DNA of 18,623 nt, taken from Saprospiraceae bacterium. GTDB taxonomy: Bacteria; Bacteroidota; Bacteroidia; Chitinophagales; Saprospiraceae. A program made the translations under genes and the position numbers. The stretch covers positions 1-18,623 of the forward strand of contig JABDPK010000184.1 in assembly GCA_013042795.1 (NCBI GenBank), in the 5' to 3' direction. Shown in pieces: positions 1-8,248 of this stretch. Each line of letters starts with the position of its first letter. Position 1 is the stretch's first letter. The notes under the pieces are model-generated. The model saw only the letters and a list, made by a program, of their open reading frames with translations, had not been told where the DNA came from and ran no database searches.

Positions 1-1
1 A

Positions 2-1129
2 CACATCGTAGTGGGTCATACATCAATGCCGGAAATTAAGGGACTTTACGGTAACAGGATCATACTCATCGATTCAAGTATAAAGTTTGGTGACACCGGT
101 GAAGTACTTGTTTACCAGGACAGTACATTATACAAAGGGAAACTTAATGGTGAACTTCAAGAACTTATTTCTGAAGAAGACAAGACCGATAAGAAGAGTA
201 TTTTCACAACGATATATGAAGATCCAGATCCTGTCATCAGGATAGCTACACCTATCAGGACTGTATTTAAAAACGGTGAAGAGAAGTACGAGGAATCAAT
301 GCTCTATTACTATCACAAAAAGTTTCCATACTCTTTTAATATCGGTTTAAGGACATCTGGAAATATGCGCAGGCAAATCTGTTCATTCCCTCCATTGAAA
401 GTCAACTTCAAGAAAAAAGAACTGAAGGCATTCGGGTATACAAACAGTGACAAATTTAAGATTTTAATGCCTTGCCGAAATACCGATGGCTATCTCGAAC
501 ACCTCAAAACCGAGCATCTGATTTATGAAATATATAGTCTGATAGATTCATTTGGGCTCCAGTCGAAATTGACCAGGATTATTATAGAAGATGTCAAACG
601 CGACCCTAAGGAATATACCGGCATGATCCTGGAACACAAGGATCATTTTTCGGAGCGTATGGATGTCAAACATGTAGAGGTGGGTATTTTAAGAAGTGCT
701 GCATTTGATGCTGAAGATTATATTCGATTTTGTTTATTTCAATATCTCATTGCCAATCCTGACTGGGAAATTACACAAAGACATAACCTGGTTGCCATCA
801 AAAAGAAAGATAAGGCCAAGTTGTCCATGGTGCCCTATGATTTTGATTATTGTGGTCTTATTCACACTGATTATGCAGTGCCACACGAATCCTTACCTAT
901 AGAAGAAGTCACACAAAGGTATTTCATGGACAAGAAGATCAAATTAGAGCAGGTCAAGACTGTACTTCCTGAATTCCTGAGCAACAGGGATAAGGTCATT
1001 CAGCATGTAACAGATGTAGATTATATTTCTGAAAAAACGAGAAAGAAAGTGCTCAGTTTTCTGAATAAATCATTCGATATACTGGAAAACGAAAAGCGCT
1101 TGAAGAGAAACCTGGGACTCAGGGATTAA
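2..1129 (+). CDS. Conserved Bacteroidota protein of unknown function (5' partial)
   Basis: The frame is open to the left window edge (codons from base 2). In-frame GTG at 11 and ATG at 26 are possible starts, but no signal peptide follows either, so the gene probably begins outside the window. The visible part has the landmarks of a family I recall from Bacteroidota: a conserved RTSGNMRRQICSFPPLKVNF stretch about a third of the way in, then LKTEHLIYEIYSLID, and later an FQYLIANPDWEITQRHN block followed by VPYDFDYCGLIHTDYA. The acidic VPYDFD block after a conserved N..W....HN resembles the metal/ATP-binding part of CotH- or HipA-like kinase folds, but that is only an analogy. It stops tail-to-tail with the flavin reductase gene, the two stop codons sharing TTAA. 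Function unknown. Confidence 0.75.
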   Translation, partial: HIVVGHTSMPEIKGLYGNRIILIDSSIKFGDTGEVLVYQDSTLYKGKLNGELQELISEEDKTDKKSIFTTIYEDPDPVIRIATPIRTVFKNGEEKYEESMLYYYHKKFPYSFNIGLRTSGNMRRQICSFPPLKVNFKKKELKAFGYTNSDKFKILMPCRNTDGYLEHLKTEHLIYEIYSLIDSFGLQSKLTRIIIEDVKRDPKEYTGMILEHKDHFSERMDVKHVEVGILRSAAFDAEDYIRFCLFQYLIANPDWEITQRHNLVAIKKKDKAKLSMVPYDFDYCGLIHTDYAVPHESLPIEEVTQRYFMDKKIKLEQVKTVLPEFLSNRDKVIQHVTDVDYISEKTRKKVLSFLNKSFDILENEKRLKRNLGLRD

Positions 1130-1611
1130 TCTGAAACCTGAGTACCAATACTTTTATATCCCTTGAAGTATAATAATGGATTACCATCCCGGTAACTTAG
1201 TCCCCTTACTTCACAAATAATGAGATCATGGTCCCCTGCCCTGATAATCTGGTCGACCTCGAGGTGATAATAAGCTAAAGCATCTTTTACAACTTCAACT
1301 TCTCCAAACATTTCAAATCCTATCAGGCCTTCTTCATTGTTCAATCCTGCAAAATAGTCACTAACAGACTTTTGGTGTTCAGACAGGATGCTGATTCCTA
1401 TAGGTTGCCCAATGAAAAGATGGAGTAAGAATGCCGCTTGACGTTGAATTGAAAAAAGAATAAGTGGTGGTTCGAGAGATACAGACACAAAGGAATTTAC
1501 AGTAATCCCTTCGATGGAATCATCCCGGCTCCTGCAGGTAACCACCGCAACTCCTGTGGCAAATGATCCGGCCACTTTCCTTAATGTATCCTTATTTAGT
1601 TCGAGGTCCAT
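1126..1611 (-). CDS. Flavin reductase family protein (HpaC-like)
   Basis: A short-chain flavin reductase/FMN-binding split-barrel protein of 161 residues, close to the family norm. Visible signatures are FATGVAVVTC near the N-terminus, the flavin-binding block GITVNSFVSVSLEPPLILFS, GISILSEHQ, and the C-terminal AGDHDLIICEV and PLLYFKGYKS. Family members use NAD(P)H to reduce FMN or FAD, usually supplying a separate oxygenase. I prefer the ATG at 1611 over the TTG one codon upstream because it overlaps the TGA of the preceding gene (TGATG), a classical translational-coupling arrangement. It is the last gene of a three-gene operon with an AhpD-like protein and an aldehyde dehydrogenase. No partner monooxygenase is visible here, so the flavin acceptor is unknown. 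Confidence 0.88.
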   Translation of the reverse strand: MDLELNKDTLRKVAGSFATGVAVVTCRSRDDSIEGITVNSFVSVSLEPPLILFSIQRQAAFLLHLFIGQPIGISILSEHQKSVSDYFAGLNNEEGLIGFEMFGEVEVVKDALAYYHLEVDQIIRAGDHDLIICEVRGLSYRDGNPLLYFKGYKSIGTQVSD

Positions 1612-2213
1612 CAATCATATTTATGTTTACCCCTGCTCCATCCTTTAAATGCCAGGTATTCTTCTCCATCTCCTGCTGCGGGTTCTTCGAGTTTCGTACC
1701 CATACTGTCATTCCACCTGTTCAGATATCCAAACAGTGCAATGACACCCATAATTTCAACGATTTCTCCTTCTTCCCAATAATTCCTCATGTTTTCAGCA
1801 ATATCATCACTTACTGCATTGGGTACGTTCGAAGCAGCAATAGCAAGATCGAATGCTGCCCTTTCAGCATCAGTGAACGCAGGATAAGTTTTGTACTCCC
1901 ATATATTTCGCAATTTATCTTCTTCTGACCCATATCTCACAGCCGCCCTGATCGCATGTGCTTCACAATATCGACATCCTGTTGTCATACTGGACAAATA
2001 TGCAATCTGACGTTTCAATGCGCTTGTGACCCGGCCTTTATTTTCCATAACCGCCTGGTTCATTTCCAGAAAGGCATAGGCTATCCTTGGCCTGTGCATC
2101 ATTGTAAACAGACTATTTGGCGTGAACCCTAAGGTCTCTTCGTAAAACGCAGCCATCTCTTCAGCTTCCTTATTGGCATTTCTGTCCAGCGGTTGAACAA
2201 GCGGTTTTTTCAT
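1611..2213 (-). CDS. Carboxymuconolactone decarboxylase/AhpD-family protein
   Basis: A 200-residue all-helical protein of the CMD/AhpD-like peroxidase superfamily. The diagnostic redox motif is visible as GCRYCEAHAIRAA: C80, C83 and H86 in a CxxCxxH arrangement, preceded by the usual LKRQIAYLSSM helix. Such proteins reduce peroxides through a dithiol relay or act as lactone decarboxylases; the intact cysteines favour the peroxidase type. The C-terminal half (FGYLNRWNDSMGTKLEEP) matches the longer uncharacterised peroxidase-related branch. It lies 18 nt after the aldehyde dehydrogenase and is coupled to the flavin reductase, so the three are likely co-transcribed. Substrate unknown. Confidence 0.88.
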   Translation of the reverse strand: MKKPLVQPLDRNANKEAEEMAAFYEETLGFTPNSLFTMMHRPRIAYAFLEMNQAVMENKGRVTSALKRQIAYLSSMTTGCRYCEAHAIRAAVRYGSEEDKLRNIWEYKTYPAFTDAERAAFDLAIAASNVPNAVSDDIAENMRNYWEEGEIVEIMGVIALFGYLNRWNDSMGTKLEEPAAGDGEEYLAFKGWSRGKHKYD

Positions 2214-2231
2214 AGTTATTGATTTATGATA

Positions 2232-3728
2232 TTAATAGACAATATTTACTGATTTTAGTGTAGTGTAATTATAAATCCCGGTCTTACCCAATTCCCGGCC
2301 AATCCCGGACTGTTTATATCCACCCAGGGGCAGATTGGGATCAGATCTCACAGGAGAATTGACATAGATTAAGCCGGCTTCAAGGCGATTCACCAGCGTC
2401 ATGGCTTTCGAAATATTACTCGTCCAGATTGTCGCTGCCAGTCCCATCACACTGTCATTGGCTTTCTGAATGGCATCTTCAGTGTCTTTGAAAGGGACAG
2501 CTACCAGGACAGGTCCGAAAATCTCTTCCTGAATGATGGTAAGATCATTATCAACAGCACTGAAAATAGTAGGTTGTAAATAATATCCTTTTGATCCTTC
2601 TCTCTGACCACCAGAAACGAGTGTAGAACCTTCGTTAATGCCTGATTGGATATAAGAACGAACCTTTTCCAAATGACTGCCGGAAACAAGTGGACCCAAG
2701 TCAGCGGAGGGATCGAAACCATGAGAAATTTTCATCTTTTCTGCTTCATGACAAATATCTGCAAGAACCTTATCAAATACTTTTTCATGGATGTAAGCCC
2801 TTGAGCCTGCCACACAGACCTGTCCCTGGTTTCTGAATATACCAGCAGCCACTCCTTTGGCAGTCAATCCAAAATCTTCGACATCATCAAAAACAATGGC
2901 TGGTGACTTTCCACCTAATTCAAGAGAAACTCCAGTCACATTATCCATTGCAGCCTTACCGATTATCTTACCGGTTAATGTAGAACCGGTGAATGTAATC
3001 TTATTAACCCGTGGATGCGAGGTCAACGCGGAACCAGTAGTACTTCCGTCACCGGTTATAACATTGAATACCCCCGGAGGTAATCCGGCTTCAGTTCCAA
3101 GCTCTGCCAGCATTAATGCTGATAAGGGCGTTTCTTCGGATGGTTTCAGAACAACAGTACATCCGGCGGCAAGCGCCGGAGCAATCTTCCATATAGCAAT
3201 CGAAACCGGAAAGTTCCATGGCACTATAGCTGCTACGACACCAACAGGTTCACGTCTTGTGAAAGAAAAGTTGCTCTTATCGTTTTTTTGCAACTGTGAA
3301 ATATCAAGTGTTTCCCCTTCCAGTTTTGTGGTCCATCCTGCATAGTAACGGAGTGTTTTTGCAGCCCCTCCTGCATCAGATGACATGGCATCACGTAATA
3401 ATTTCCCATTTTCAAGAGTAACCAATTGTGCAATTGAATCCTTGTGCTCTTCGATTAATTCAGCAAACCTGTATAAGATCTTTCCCCTGTCATCTGGTGT
3501 CATTTTACGCCAGGGTGCACTCACACCAAATGCCTGGTGTGCACTTTCTACTGCACTGTTTACATCTACTGTATTAGCCAGTGTTACCGTTCCCAATATA
3601 GTTTCATCGGCAGGGTTGGTCACTTCAACTTTTTCATCACCGGATGATTGTGTGTATGAACCACCAACATAGAGCGCATGATCCTTGGTTGATAAAAACC
3701 TTTTGAGTCTGTCAGTTAATTCTGTCAT
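2232..3728 (-). CDS. NAD(P)-dependent aldehyde dehydrogenase
   Basis: A full-length 498-residue ALDH superfamily enzyme that oxidises an aldehyde to the acid. Catalytic residues are present: N172 in PWNFP, K195 in LKPSEETP, the FTGST nucleotide loop at 246-250, general base E270 in LELGGKSP, nucleophile C305 in FRNQGQVCVAGSR, and E402 in EEIFGPV. The QGQVC(V)AGSR context and the N-terminal APWRKMTPDDRG block resemble the phenylacetaldehyde/betaine aldehyde/broad aldehyde dehydrogenase branch, but substrate cannot be fixed from sequence. It is the promoter-proximal gene of the operon with the AhpD-like protein and flavin reductase; 191 bp separate it from the divergent arylsulfotransferase gene. 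No convincing Bacteroidota -7 box was found on this strand upstream. Confidence 0.95.
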   Translation of the reverse strand: MTELTDRLKRFLSTKDHALYVGGSYTQSSGDEKVEVTNPADETILGTVTLANTVDVNSAVESAHQAFGVSAPWRKMTPDDRGKILYRFAELIEEHKDSIAQLVTLENGKLLRDAMSSDAGGAAKTLRYYAGWTTKLEGETLDISQLQKNDKSNFSFTRREPVGVVAAIVPWNFPVSIAIWKIAPALAAGCTVVLKPSEETPLSALMLAELGTEAGLPPGVFNVITGDGSTTGSALTSHPRVNKITFTGSTLTGKIIGKAAMDNVTGVSLELGGKSPAIVFDDVEDFGLTAKGVAAGIFRNQGQVCVAGSRAYIHEKVFDKVLADICHEAEKMKISHGFDPSADLGPLVSGSHLEKVRSYIQSGINEGSTLVSGGQREGSKGYYLQPTIFSAVDNDLTIIQEEIFGPVLVAVPFKDTEDAIQKANDSVMGLAATIWTSNISKAMTLVNRLEAGLIYVNSPVRSDPNLPLGGYKQSGIGRELGKTGIYNYTTLKSVNIVY

Positions 3729-3893
3729 ATTGATACTTAAAATGGCTCAAGATACTGGATATTTTAATCCCTTACTTTGTTAACAAACAGTGATCAGTTC
3801 AATAAGTTTGAAACAAATAAATTCAATCAAGACAAATCCATGGTTTTTGTCAATTTTTCTATTCCAAAATCTCATTATCAGCAAAAATGCAGA

Positions 3894-3901
3894 TACATTT
3901 G
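3894..3901 (+). promoter_or_regulatory. Candidate Bacteroidota -7 element before the sulfotransferase gene
   Basis: TACATTTG fits the Bacteroidota -7 consensus TANNTTTG and lies 18 bases before the ATG at 3920. No good TTTG -33 element sits 19-21 bp upstream, and a second match (TAAGTTTG at 3803-3810) has a TTTG at 3776-3779 with a long 23-bp spacer. Either could be the promoter; both are weak. Confidence 0.3.
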
Positions 3902-3919
3902 AAGTTATAATTTTATGGC

Positions 3920-5596
3920 ATGAAGAAATTAATACTTTCATTATTCATTATATCAATCTTTTGTATAAATCCCCTTGTGTCTCAGAACACCGTGGGTCTT
4001 ATATCATACGACCCGATGAAAACCTTCGATGGGTATAACCTGATGTTTCCCCACAATCAATCCAGTGTATTTCTGCTTAACAATTGTGGTGAGATCGTTC
4101 AAGAGTGGACCGATGATGCCAATTGGAGACCTGGTAATATCGCCTATATCACAGAAGATGGATTACTGTACAAAGGTAAAAGAGATGCCTCAGTAGTAAA
4201 TGATCCGATATGGGCAGGTGGCGGAGGAGCTATCCTCGAAATCAGGGACTGGGATAATAATCTTATATGGGATTTTGAAATGAACGATTCAATTTACAGG
4301 CTGCATCATGATTTTTCAGTCATGCCCAATGGTAATATCATCGCACTGGCCTGGGAATTAAAAACAACTGAAGAATGCATTGCAGCCGGAAGAGATACCT
4401 CTACGCTGGCCCAGGGCATTCTATGGCCTGACTGGATTTTTGAAATTGATCCTTTTAATGACAGTATCGTCTGGGAATGGCATGCCTGGGATCACCTGGT
4501 TCAGGATTTTGATTCTACAAAAGCAAATTTTGGAGTTATATCGGAACATCCTGAATTGATAGATGTAAACTATGGGAGGCCTGACGGGCACCCGGACTGG
4601 CATCATGGCAATTCGCTGGATTATAACGCGGAACTGAGACAGATCATGGTAAGTATTCCATATTTTGATGAAATATGGATCATAGATCATACAACCACTA
4701 CAGAACAGGCGGCAGGACATACGGGAGGATGGAGTAACCGTGGTGGAGACCTGATGTTTCGCTGGGGGAACCCAAGAAGCTATCAGCAGGGAGACAGCCT
4801 TGACCAAAGATTTTTTTTCGAGCATGACGCACACTGGATAGACGACTTCCTGGACTTTGGTCATCCTTATTATGGAAAAGTTGCCGTATTTAACAACAGG
4901 TTTGCTCCAGATTATTCTGTAGCTCACATACTTAGCCCAGAATTTTTGGATTATGGCTGGATGTATAATATGCAGGATGGCGTTTTTACGCCTAAAGAAG
5001 TGGATATGACCTTTCAGCATCCTGATACATTTGCATTGTTTTCAACTGGATTGTCAAGCATACAAATACTTCCTAACAACAATACCCTGATTACCGATGG
5101 CAGACATGGATATACCTTTGAAATGACCCCGGATAATGAAATCGTCTGGGAATATATTACACCATTAAAAGGAGGTGTAGCAGTAAGCCAGGGCGATACA
5201 ACATTGGCTATCAATAATAACCTGACTTTCAGGATGAAGAGATACCCTGCTGATTTCCCAGGCTTCGATGATAAAAACCTGGATCCCAAAGGATTTATCG
5301 AACTGGATCCCGATACTACATTCTGTGACAACCTGGTGGCGGTAGAAGATCTTATGATCGATCATGCCTTCAAGGTTTATCCCAACCCGGTGGACCAGGC
5401 CATAACCATTGAATGGGATGGAATGAAATATGCCCAGATAGAAATCTACAATCTACAAGGCATTAAGTTATCCGGTCAGAAATGTTCGGGAGGAAGAAAA
5501 TTCCTTGATGTATCAACCCTTCCGAATGGCATATACTTTATTTCTATCCGAACAGAAGACTCATTTTATTCCCGCAAATTTGTAATCCAACATTAA
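3920..5596 (+). CDS. Secreted arylsulfotransferase-like protein with T9SS sorting domain
   Basis: A 558-residue protein of three parts. Residues 1-21 are a signal peptide ending LVSQ. Residues about 25-460 form an arylsulfotransferase (ASST)-type beta-propeller, with repeated motifs such as LHHDFSVMPNGNIIAL (H129/H130), DWHHGNSLDYN (H228/H229), EHDAHW (H302/H305) and ILPNNNTLITDGRHGYTFE (R395/H396), the last very typical of the family. Residues about 486-558 are a type A T9SS C-terminal sorting domain (VYPNPVDQAITIEW, IYNLQGIKL, LPNGIYFISI). Family enzymes move sulfate from a phenolic sulfate donor to another phenol through a sulfohistidine; which histidine serves here cannot be said without alignment. 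It is presumably exported across the outer membrane and surface-attached or released. The menB gene begins 19 bp downstream on the same strand. Confidence 0.88.
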   Translation: MKKLILSLFIISIFCINPLVSQNTVGLISYDPMKTFDGYNLMFPHNQSSVFLLNNCGEIVQEWTDDANWRPGNIAYITEDGLLYKGKRDASVVNDPIWAGGGGAILEIRDWDNNLIWDFEMNDSIYRLHHDFSVMPNGNIIALAWELKTTEECIAAGRDTSTLAQGILWPDWIFEIDPFNDSIVWEWHAWDHLVQDFDSTKANFGVISEHPELIDVNYGRPDGHPDWHHGNSLDYNAELRQIMVSIPYFDEIWIIDHTTTTEQAAGHTGGWSNRGGDLMFRWGNPRSYQQGDSLDQRFFFEHDAHWIDDFLDFGHPYYGKVAVFNNRFAPDYSVAHILSPEFLDYGWMYNMQDGVFTPKEVDMTFQHPDTFALFSTGLSSIQILPNNNTLITDGRHGYTFEMTPDNEIVWEYITPLKGGVAVSQGDTTLAINNNLTFRMKRYPADFPGFDDKNLDPKGFIELDPDTTFCDNLVAVEDLMIDHAFKVYPNPVDQAITIEWDGMKYAQIEIYNLQGIKLSGQKCSGGRKFLDVSTLPNGIYFISIRTEDSFYSRKFVIQH

Positions 5597-5615
5597 TCAT
5601 CAAATTCAAACACTC

Positions 5616-6452
5616 ATGATCAACTGGATCACCGCTAAAGAATATACTGACATCACATACAAAAAATGCAATGGCGTTGCAAGAATAGCATTCAATAGAC
5701 CAGAAGTCCGGAACGCATTTCGGCCAAAGACCGTTTTTGAATTGTATGATGCTTTTGTTGATGCACGTGAATCCCAGGATATCGGTGTCATTCTGCTTTC
5801 AGCTGAAGGACCTTCTCCAAAAGACGGTGTTTACTCTTTTTGTTCAGGAGGAGACCAGAGGGTCAGAGATAAAACTGGTTATAAAGGAGAAGATGGCATT
5901 GCCCGGCTAAATATCCTTGAAGTTCAGAGGTTGATACGATTCATGAATAAAGCTGTCATCGCTGTCGTTCCGGGATGGGCCGTTGGTGGAGGACATAGCC
6001 TGCATGTCGTATGTGATCTGACTATAGCCAGCAAGGAACATGCAATCTTCAAACAAACCGATGCTGACGTGGCATCATATGATGCCGGATATGGTTCGGC
6101 CTATCTCGCAAGACAGGTAGGTCAGAAACGCGCCAGGGAAATATTCTTCCTGGGGCGTAATTATTCTGCCCAGGAAGCTTTAGAAATGGGAATGGTAAAT
6201 GCCGTGGTTTCCCACGCAGAACTTGAAAAGCATGCCTTTGAATGGGCACAGGAAATTCTTGCTAAAAGTCCGATGGCTATCAAAATGTTGAAATTTGCAT
6301 TTAACCTTATAGATGATGGCCTGGTTGGACAGCAGATATTTGCTGGAGAAGCCACCCGACTCGGTTATATGACCAAGGAAGCCGAAGAAGGTCGAAATGC
6401 CTTTCTCGAAAAGAGAAAGCCTGACTTTGATAAATTCCCCAAGTTTCCTTAA
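5616..6452 (+). CDS. menB: 1,4-dihydroxy-2-naphthoyl-CoA synthase
   Basis: A 278-residue crotonase-fold enzyme that cyclises o-succinylbenzoyl-CoA to 1,4-dihydroxy-2-naphthoyl-CoA in menaquinone synthesis. Diagnostic blocks are FNRPEVRNAFRPKTV, CSGGDQRVRDKTGY (oxyanion hole and flexible loop), GWAVGGGHSLHVVCDLT, and the C-terminal YMTKEAEEGRNAFLEKRKPD. Against my recollection of Mycobacterium tuberculosis MenB, numbering shifts by 36, putting D149 (QTDADV), S154, D156 and Y251 at the positions of D185, S190, D192 and Y287. The Asp in QTDADV marks the bicarbonate-independent type II class. The usual SFDGG is SYDAG here. A SRPBCC gene follows after 15 bp. No other men gene is in the window. Confidence 0.95.
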   Translation: MINWITAKEYTDITYKKCNGVARIAFNRPEVRNAFRPKTVFELYDAFVDARESQDIGVILLSAEGPSPKDGVYSFCSGGDQRVRDKTGYKGEDGIARLNILEVQRLIRFMNKAVIAVVPGWAVGGGHSLHVVCDLTIASKEHAIFKQTDADVASYDAGYGSAYLARQVGQKRAREIFFLGRNYSAQEALEMGMVNAVVSHAELEKHAFEWAQEILAKSPMAIKMLKFAFNLIDDGLVGQQIFAGEATRLGYMTKEAEEGRNAFLEKRKPDFDKFPKFP

Positions 6453-6467
6453 TCAAAAGTTGCCTTT

Positions 6468-6908
6468 ATGAAATTCACATGTCGTGTCGAAATTAACAAA
6501 CCAATTGAAGAAGTTGCTGAACTGATCATGGACCCGGACAACCTGGACAAGTGGCAGGATGGTTTCATGGGATTGGAACATGTATCAGGTCCTCAGGGCG
6601 TAGTTGGGAGCAAAACAAGGCTTTTTTACAAAATGGGCCGGAAAAAAATGGCTTTGCTTGAAACCATTGAAATCAATGATCTGCCCCATGAATTTACCGC
6701 ATTATATGAGCATGTTCATATGACAAACAGGATGCAGAATTTATTTGAGGCCCTGGATGCAAACCATACAAGATATTCTGCCAATATAGAATATTTGAAA
6801 TTTGTGGGAATATTGCCAAAATTGATGGCCACGCTTTTTCCTGGAATGTTCAGGAAACAAACTCAAAAATGGCTGGATCAATTCAAAGCATTTGCAGAGT
6901 CGGTTTGA
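6468..6908 (+). CDS. SRPBCC (START/Bet v1-like) family protein
   Basis: A 146-residue single-domain protein of the SRPBCC helix-grip fold, cytoplasmic with no signal peptide. The opening FTCRVEINKPIEEVAELIMDPDN and WQDGF, then G(S)KTRLFYKMGRKK, ETIEINDLPHEF and the C-terminal helix FRKQTQKWLDQFKAFAES follow the family layout. Members bind hydrophobic ligands in a deep cavity; the ligand here is unknown. It is 15 bp downstream of menB and likely co-transcribed, so a hydrophobic quinone precursor is conceivable but unproven. It is clearly paralogous to the SRPBCC gene at 11621. It ends 25 bp from the convergent gene at 6934-7506, with no obvious terminator between. Confidence 0.82.
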   Translation: MKFTCRVEINKPIEEVAELIMDPDNLDKWQDGFMGLEHVSGPQGVVGSKTRLFYKMGRKKMALLETIEINDLPHEFTALYEHVHMTNRMQNLFEALDANHTRYSANIEYLKFVGILPKLMATLFPGMFRKQTQKWLDQFKAFAESV

Positions 6909-6933
6909 CCCTGCTAAATGCATCAAATTCTTT

Positions 6934-7506
6934 TTAACCGTTTGAATCACCTGAACTAACAGGTTCATTTGTTTTTATCAGGTGCTCAGTATTCTTGAAC
7001 TGGGCGATCACCATTTGATTGGCTTTGAATTCAGATTCGATATTACCTTTTCTTTCAGTCATTGCTTCCTCTACTTCCTTATTCTTATCAGATGCAAAAG
7101 TCTTAGGCAATGCCCTGATTTCCAAATCCATGACATTCTTGAAATTCTGAATTTCCTTTTTCTTATTTGACTTTAGTAACATGGTCAGTGTTGTCACCTG
7201 AGTAACAACGCTTTGTTTTTCATTCTTTACGTCTTTCTCAACGCCTTCATCCAGTGTTTTTGTAAATCCATCTATCAGACCGGTGACTTCCTTTACATAA
7301 TCTTCACCTAGTTTTGTAAGCGCCTCATCCATCTTAGCCACTTCTTCGTCATATGCTTTCTGGTACTCCTCAAGTGCTTCCTGGTATTTTTCACTTTCAT
7401 TGATGTTGACAGCATCAACGTTCATTATATCTGCAATTAATGATTCCTGGCCAATAACCGGAGACAGGAAAAAGATTGTGAGTAGGCTGAATAAAATGTT
7501 TTTCAT
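6934..7506 (-). CDS. Exported helical protein of unknown function
   Basis: I do not recognise this 190-residue protein. It begins with a clean signal peptide (MKNILFSLLTIFFLSPVIGQ, cleavage likely around residue 20, before or after Q). The rest is highly charged and almost entirely helix-forming, with heptad-like stretches (SEKYQEALEEYQKAYDEEVAKM and VTQVTTLTMLLKSNKKKEI, each given here only as a landmark) that suggest a coiled coil or helical bundle. There is no lipobox, sorting domain or enzymatic motif. It is probably periplasmic. It stands alone, convergent with the upstream SRPBCC gene and divergent from the CBS gene across 289 bp of AT-rich DNA. Confidence 0.72.
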   Translation of the reverse strand: MKNILFSLLTIFFLSPVIGQESLIADIMNVDAVNINESEKYQEALEEYQKAYDEEVAKMDEALTKLGEDYVKEVTGLIDGFTKTLDEGVEKDVKNEKQSVVTQVTTLTMLLKSNKKKEIQNFKNVMDLEIRALPKTFASDKNKEVEEAMTERKGNIESEFKANQMVIAQFKNTEHLIKTNEPVSSGDSNG

Positions 7507-7795
7507 TTTCTGATTTAATTAATATCCTTTAAAATTATTTGAATTATACTGAAATAAAGATACTGAGCTATTCATTCATTTCCAATCAGTATAAATTGAA
7601 AGTATCATGAAAGTAGTAATTTTTACTTCAATATCGATAACATAATCTGTTTTGCAAAAATTTAGCCAGTGACTACATTTAAAGGATTTTTAACACGAAA
7701 AGTCCAAAATTGATTAATATTATGACACTCATTGATGCTCGTCATCCGATAAAAAAGACTTCGGAATTATCTTGAAGGCTGCAAATTCAAATATA

Positions 7796-8218
7796 ATGGT
7801 GAAAGTAAAAGATATAATGACTGTTCAGCCGGTAACACTTAATGAAGGTGATACAATGGAGAAAGCCGCAGAGTTATTTAAAAACAACAATTTTCATCAC
7901 GTACCAGTCATCAATGATGATGGTGACCTGGTAGGAATATTAAGCAGTACAGACCTGGAAAGATCCCTGCATGGTGACACACTGTTTAAAGTCAAAGATA
8001 AAGCTTCCTATAACGACACATTATTGAAAACGAACCTGGTTTACAGGTCAATGAAAAAACATATAATTACAATTAACCAGGAAGATTCTCTTAAAGATGC
8101 CTATAAATTACTTAAAGAGAATAACTTCCGTTGTCTTCCTGTCATGGGGGATAATAAACTGACAGGTATTGTTACCAACCAGGACCTGCTGGATTATTTT
8201 ATGAACACAATTGAATGA
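7796..8218 (+). CDS. CBS-pair domain protein
   Basis: A 140-residue protein made of only two CBS domains (a Bateman module). CBS1 runs from VKDIMTVQPVTL through FHHVPVINDDGDLVGILSSTDL; CBS2 from YRSMKKHIITIN through FRCLPVMGDNKLTGIVTNQDL. Both keep the G-[IV]-x-[ST]-x-x-D signature that contacts adenosyl ligands such as AMP, ATP or SAM. I chose ATG 7796 (MVKVKDIM) over the TTG at 7772 because the extra eight residues are not conserved-looking. It precedes the ligase-CBS fusion by 30 bp, so the two are probably one operon. Its FHHVPV matches FHHIPV in the fusion protein's CBS1, which suggests the modules share ancestry and may associate. Confidence 0.88.
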   Translation: MVKVKDIMTVQPVTLNEGDTMEKAAELFKNNNFHHVPVINDDGDLVGILSSTDLERSLHGDTLFKVKDKASYNDTLLKTNLVYRSMKKHIITINQEDSLKDAYKLLKENNFRCLPVMGDNKLTGIVTNQDLLDYFMNTIE

Positions 8219-8248
8219 TATAAAGCCAATAAATGTAATTTTTCATAT

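Noticed and set aside
2857..3345. Long open frame opposite the aldehyde dehydrogenase
   Set aside because: It is the antisense shadow of a gene with all ALDH catalytic motifs and gives a low-complexity peptide.
4421..5020. 199-codon open frame opposite the arylsulfotransferase gene
   Set aside because: It has no recognisable motif and the plus strand encodes a clear domain protein in the same place.
7611..7628. AAGTA/TACTT inverted repeat as an operator between divergent genes
   Set aside because: Only five paired bases with an eight-base gap; expected by chance in this AT-rich gap.
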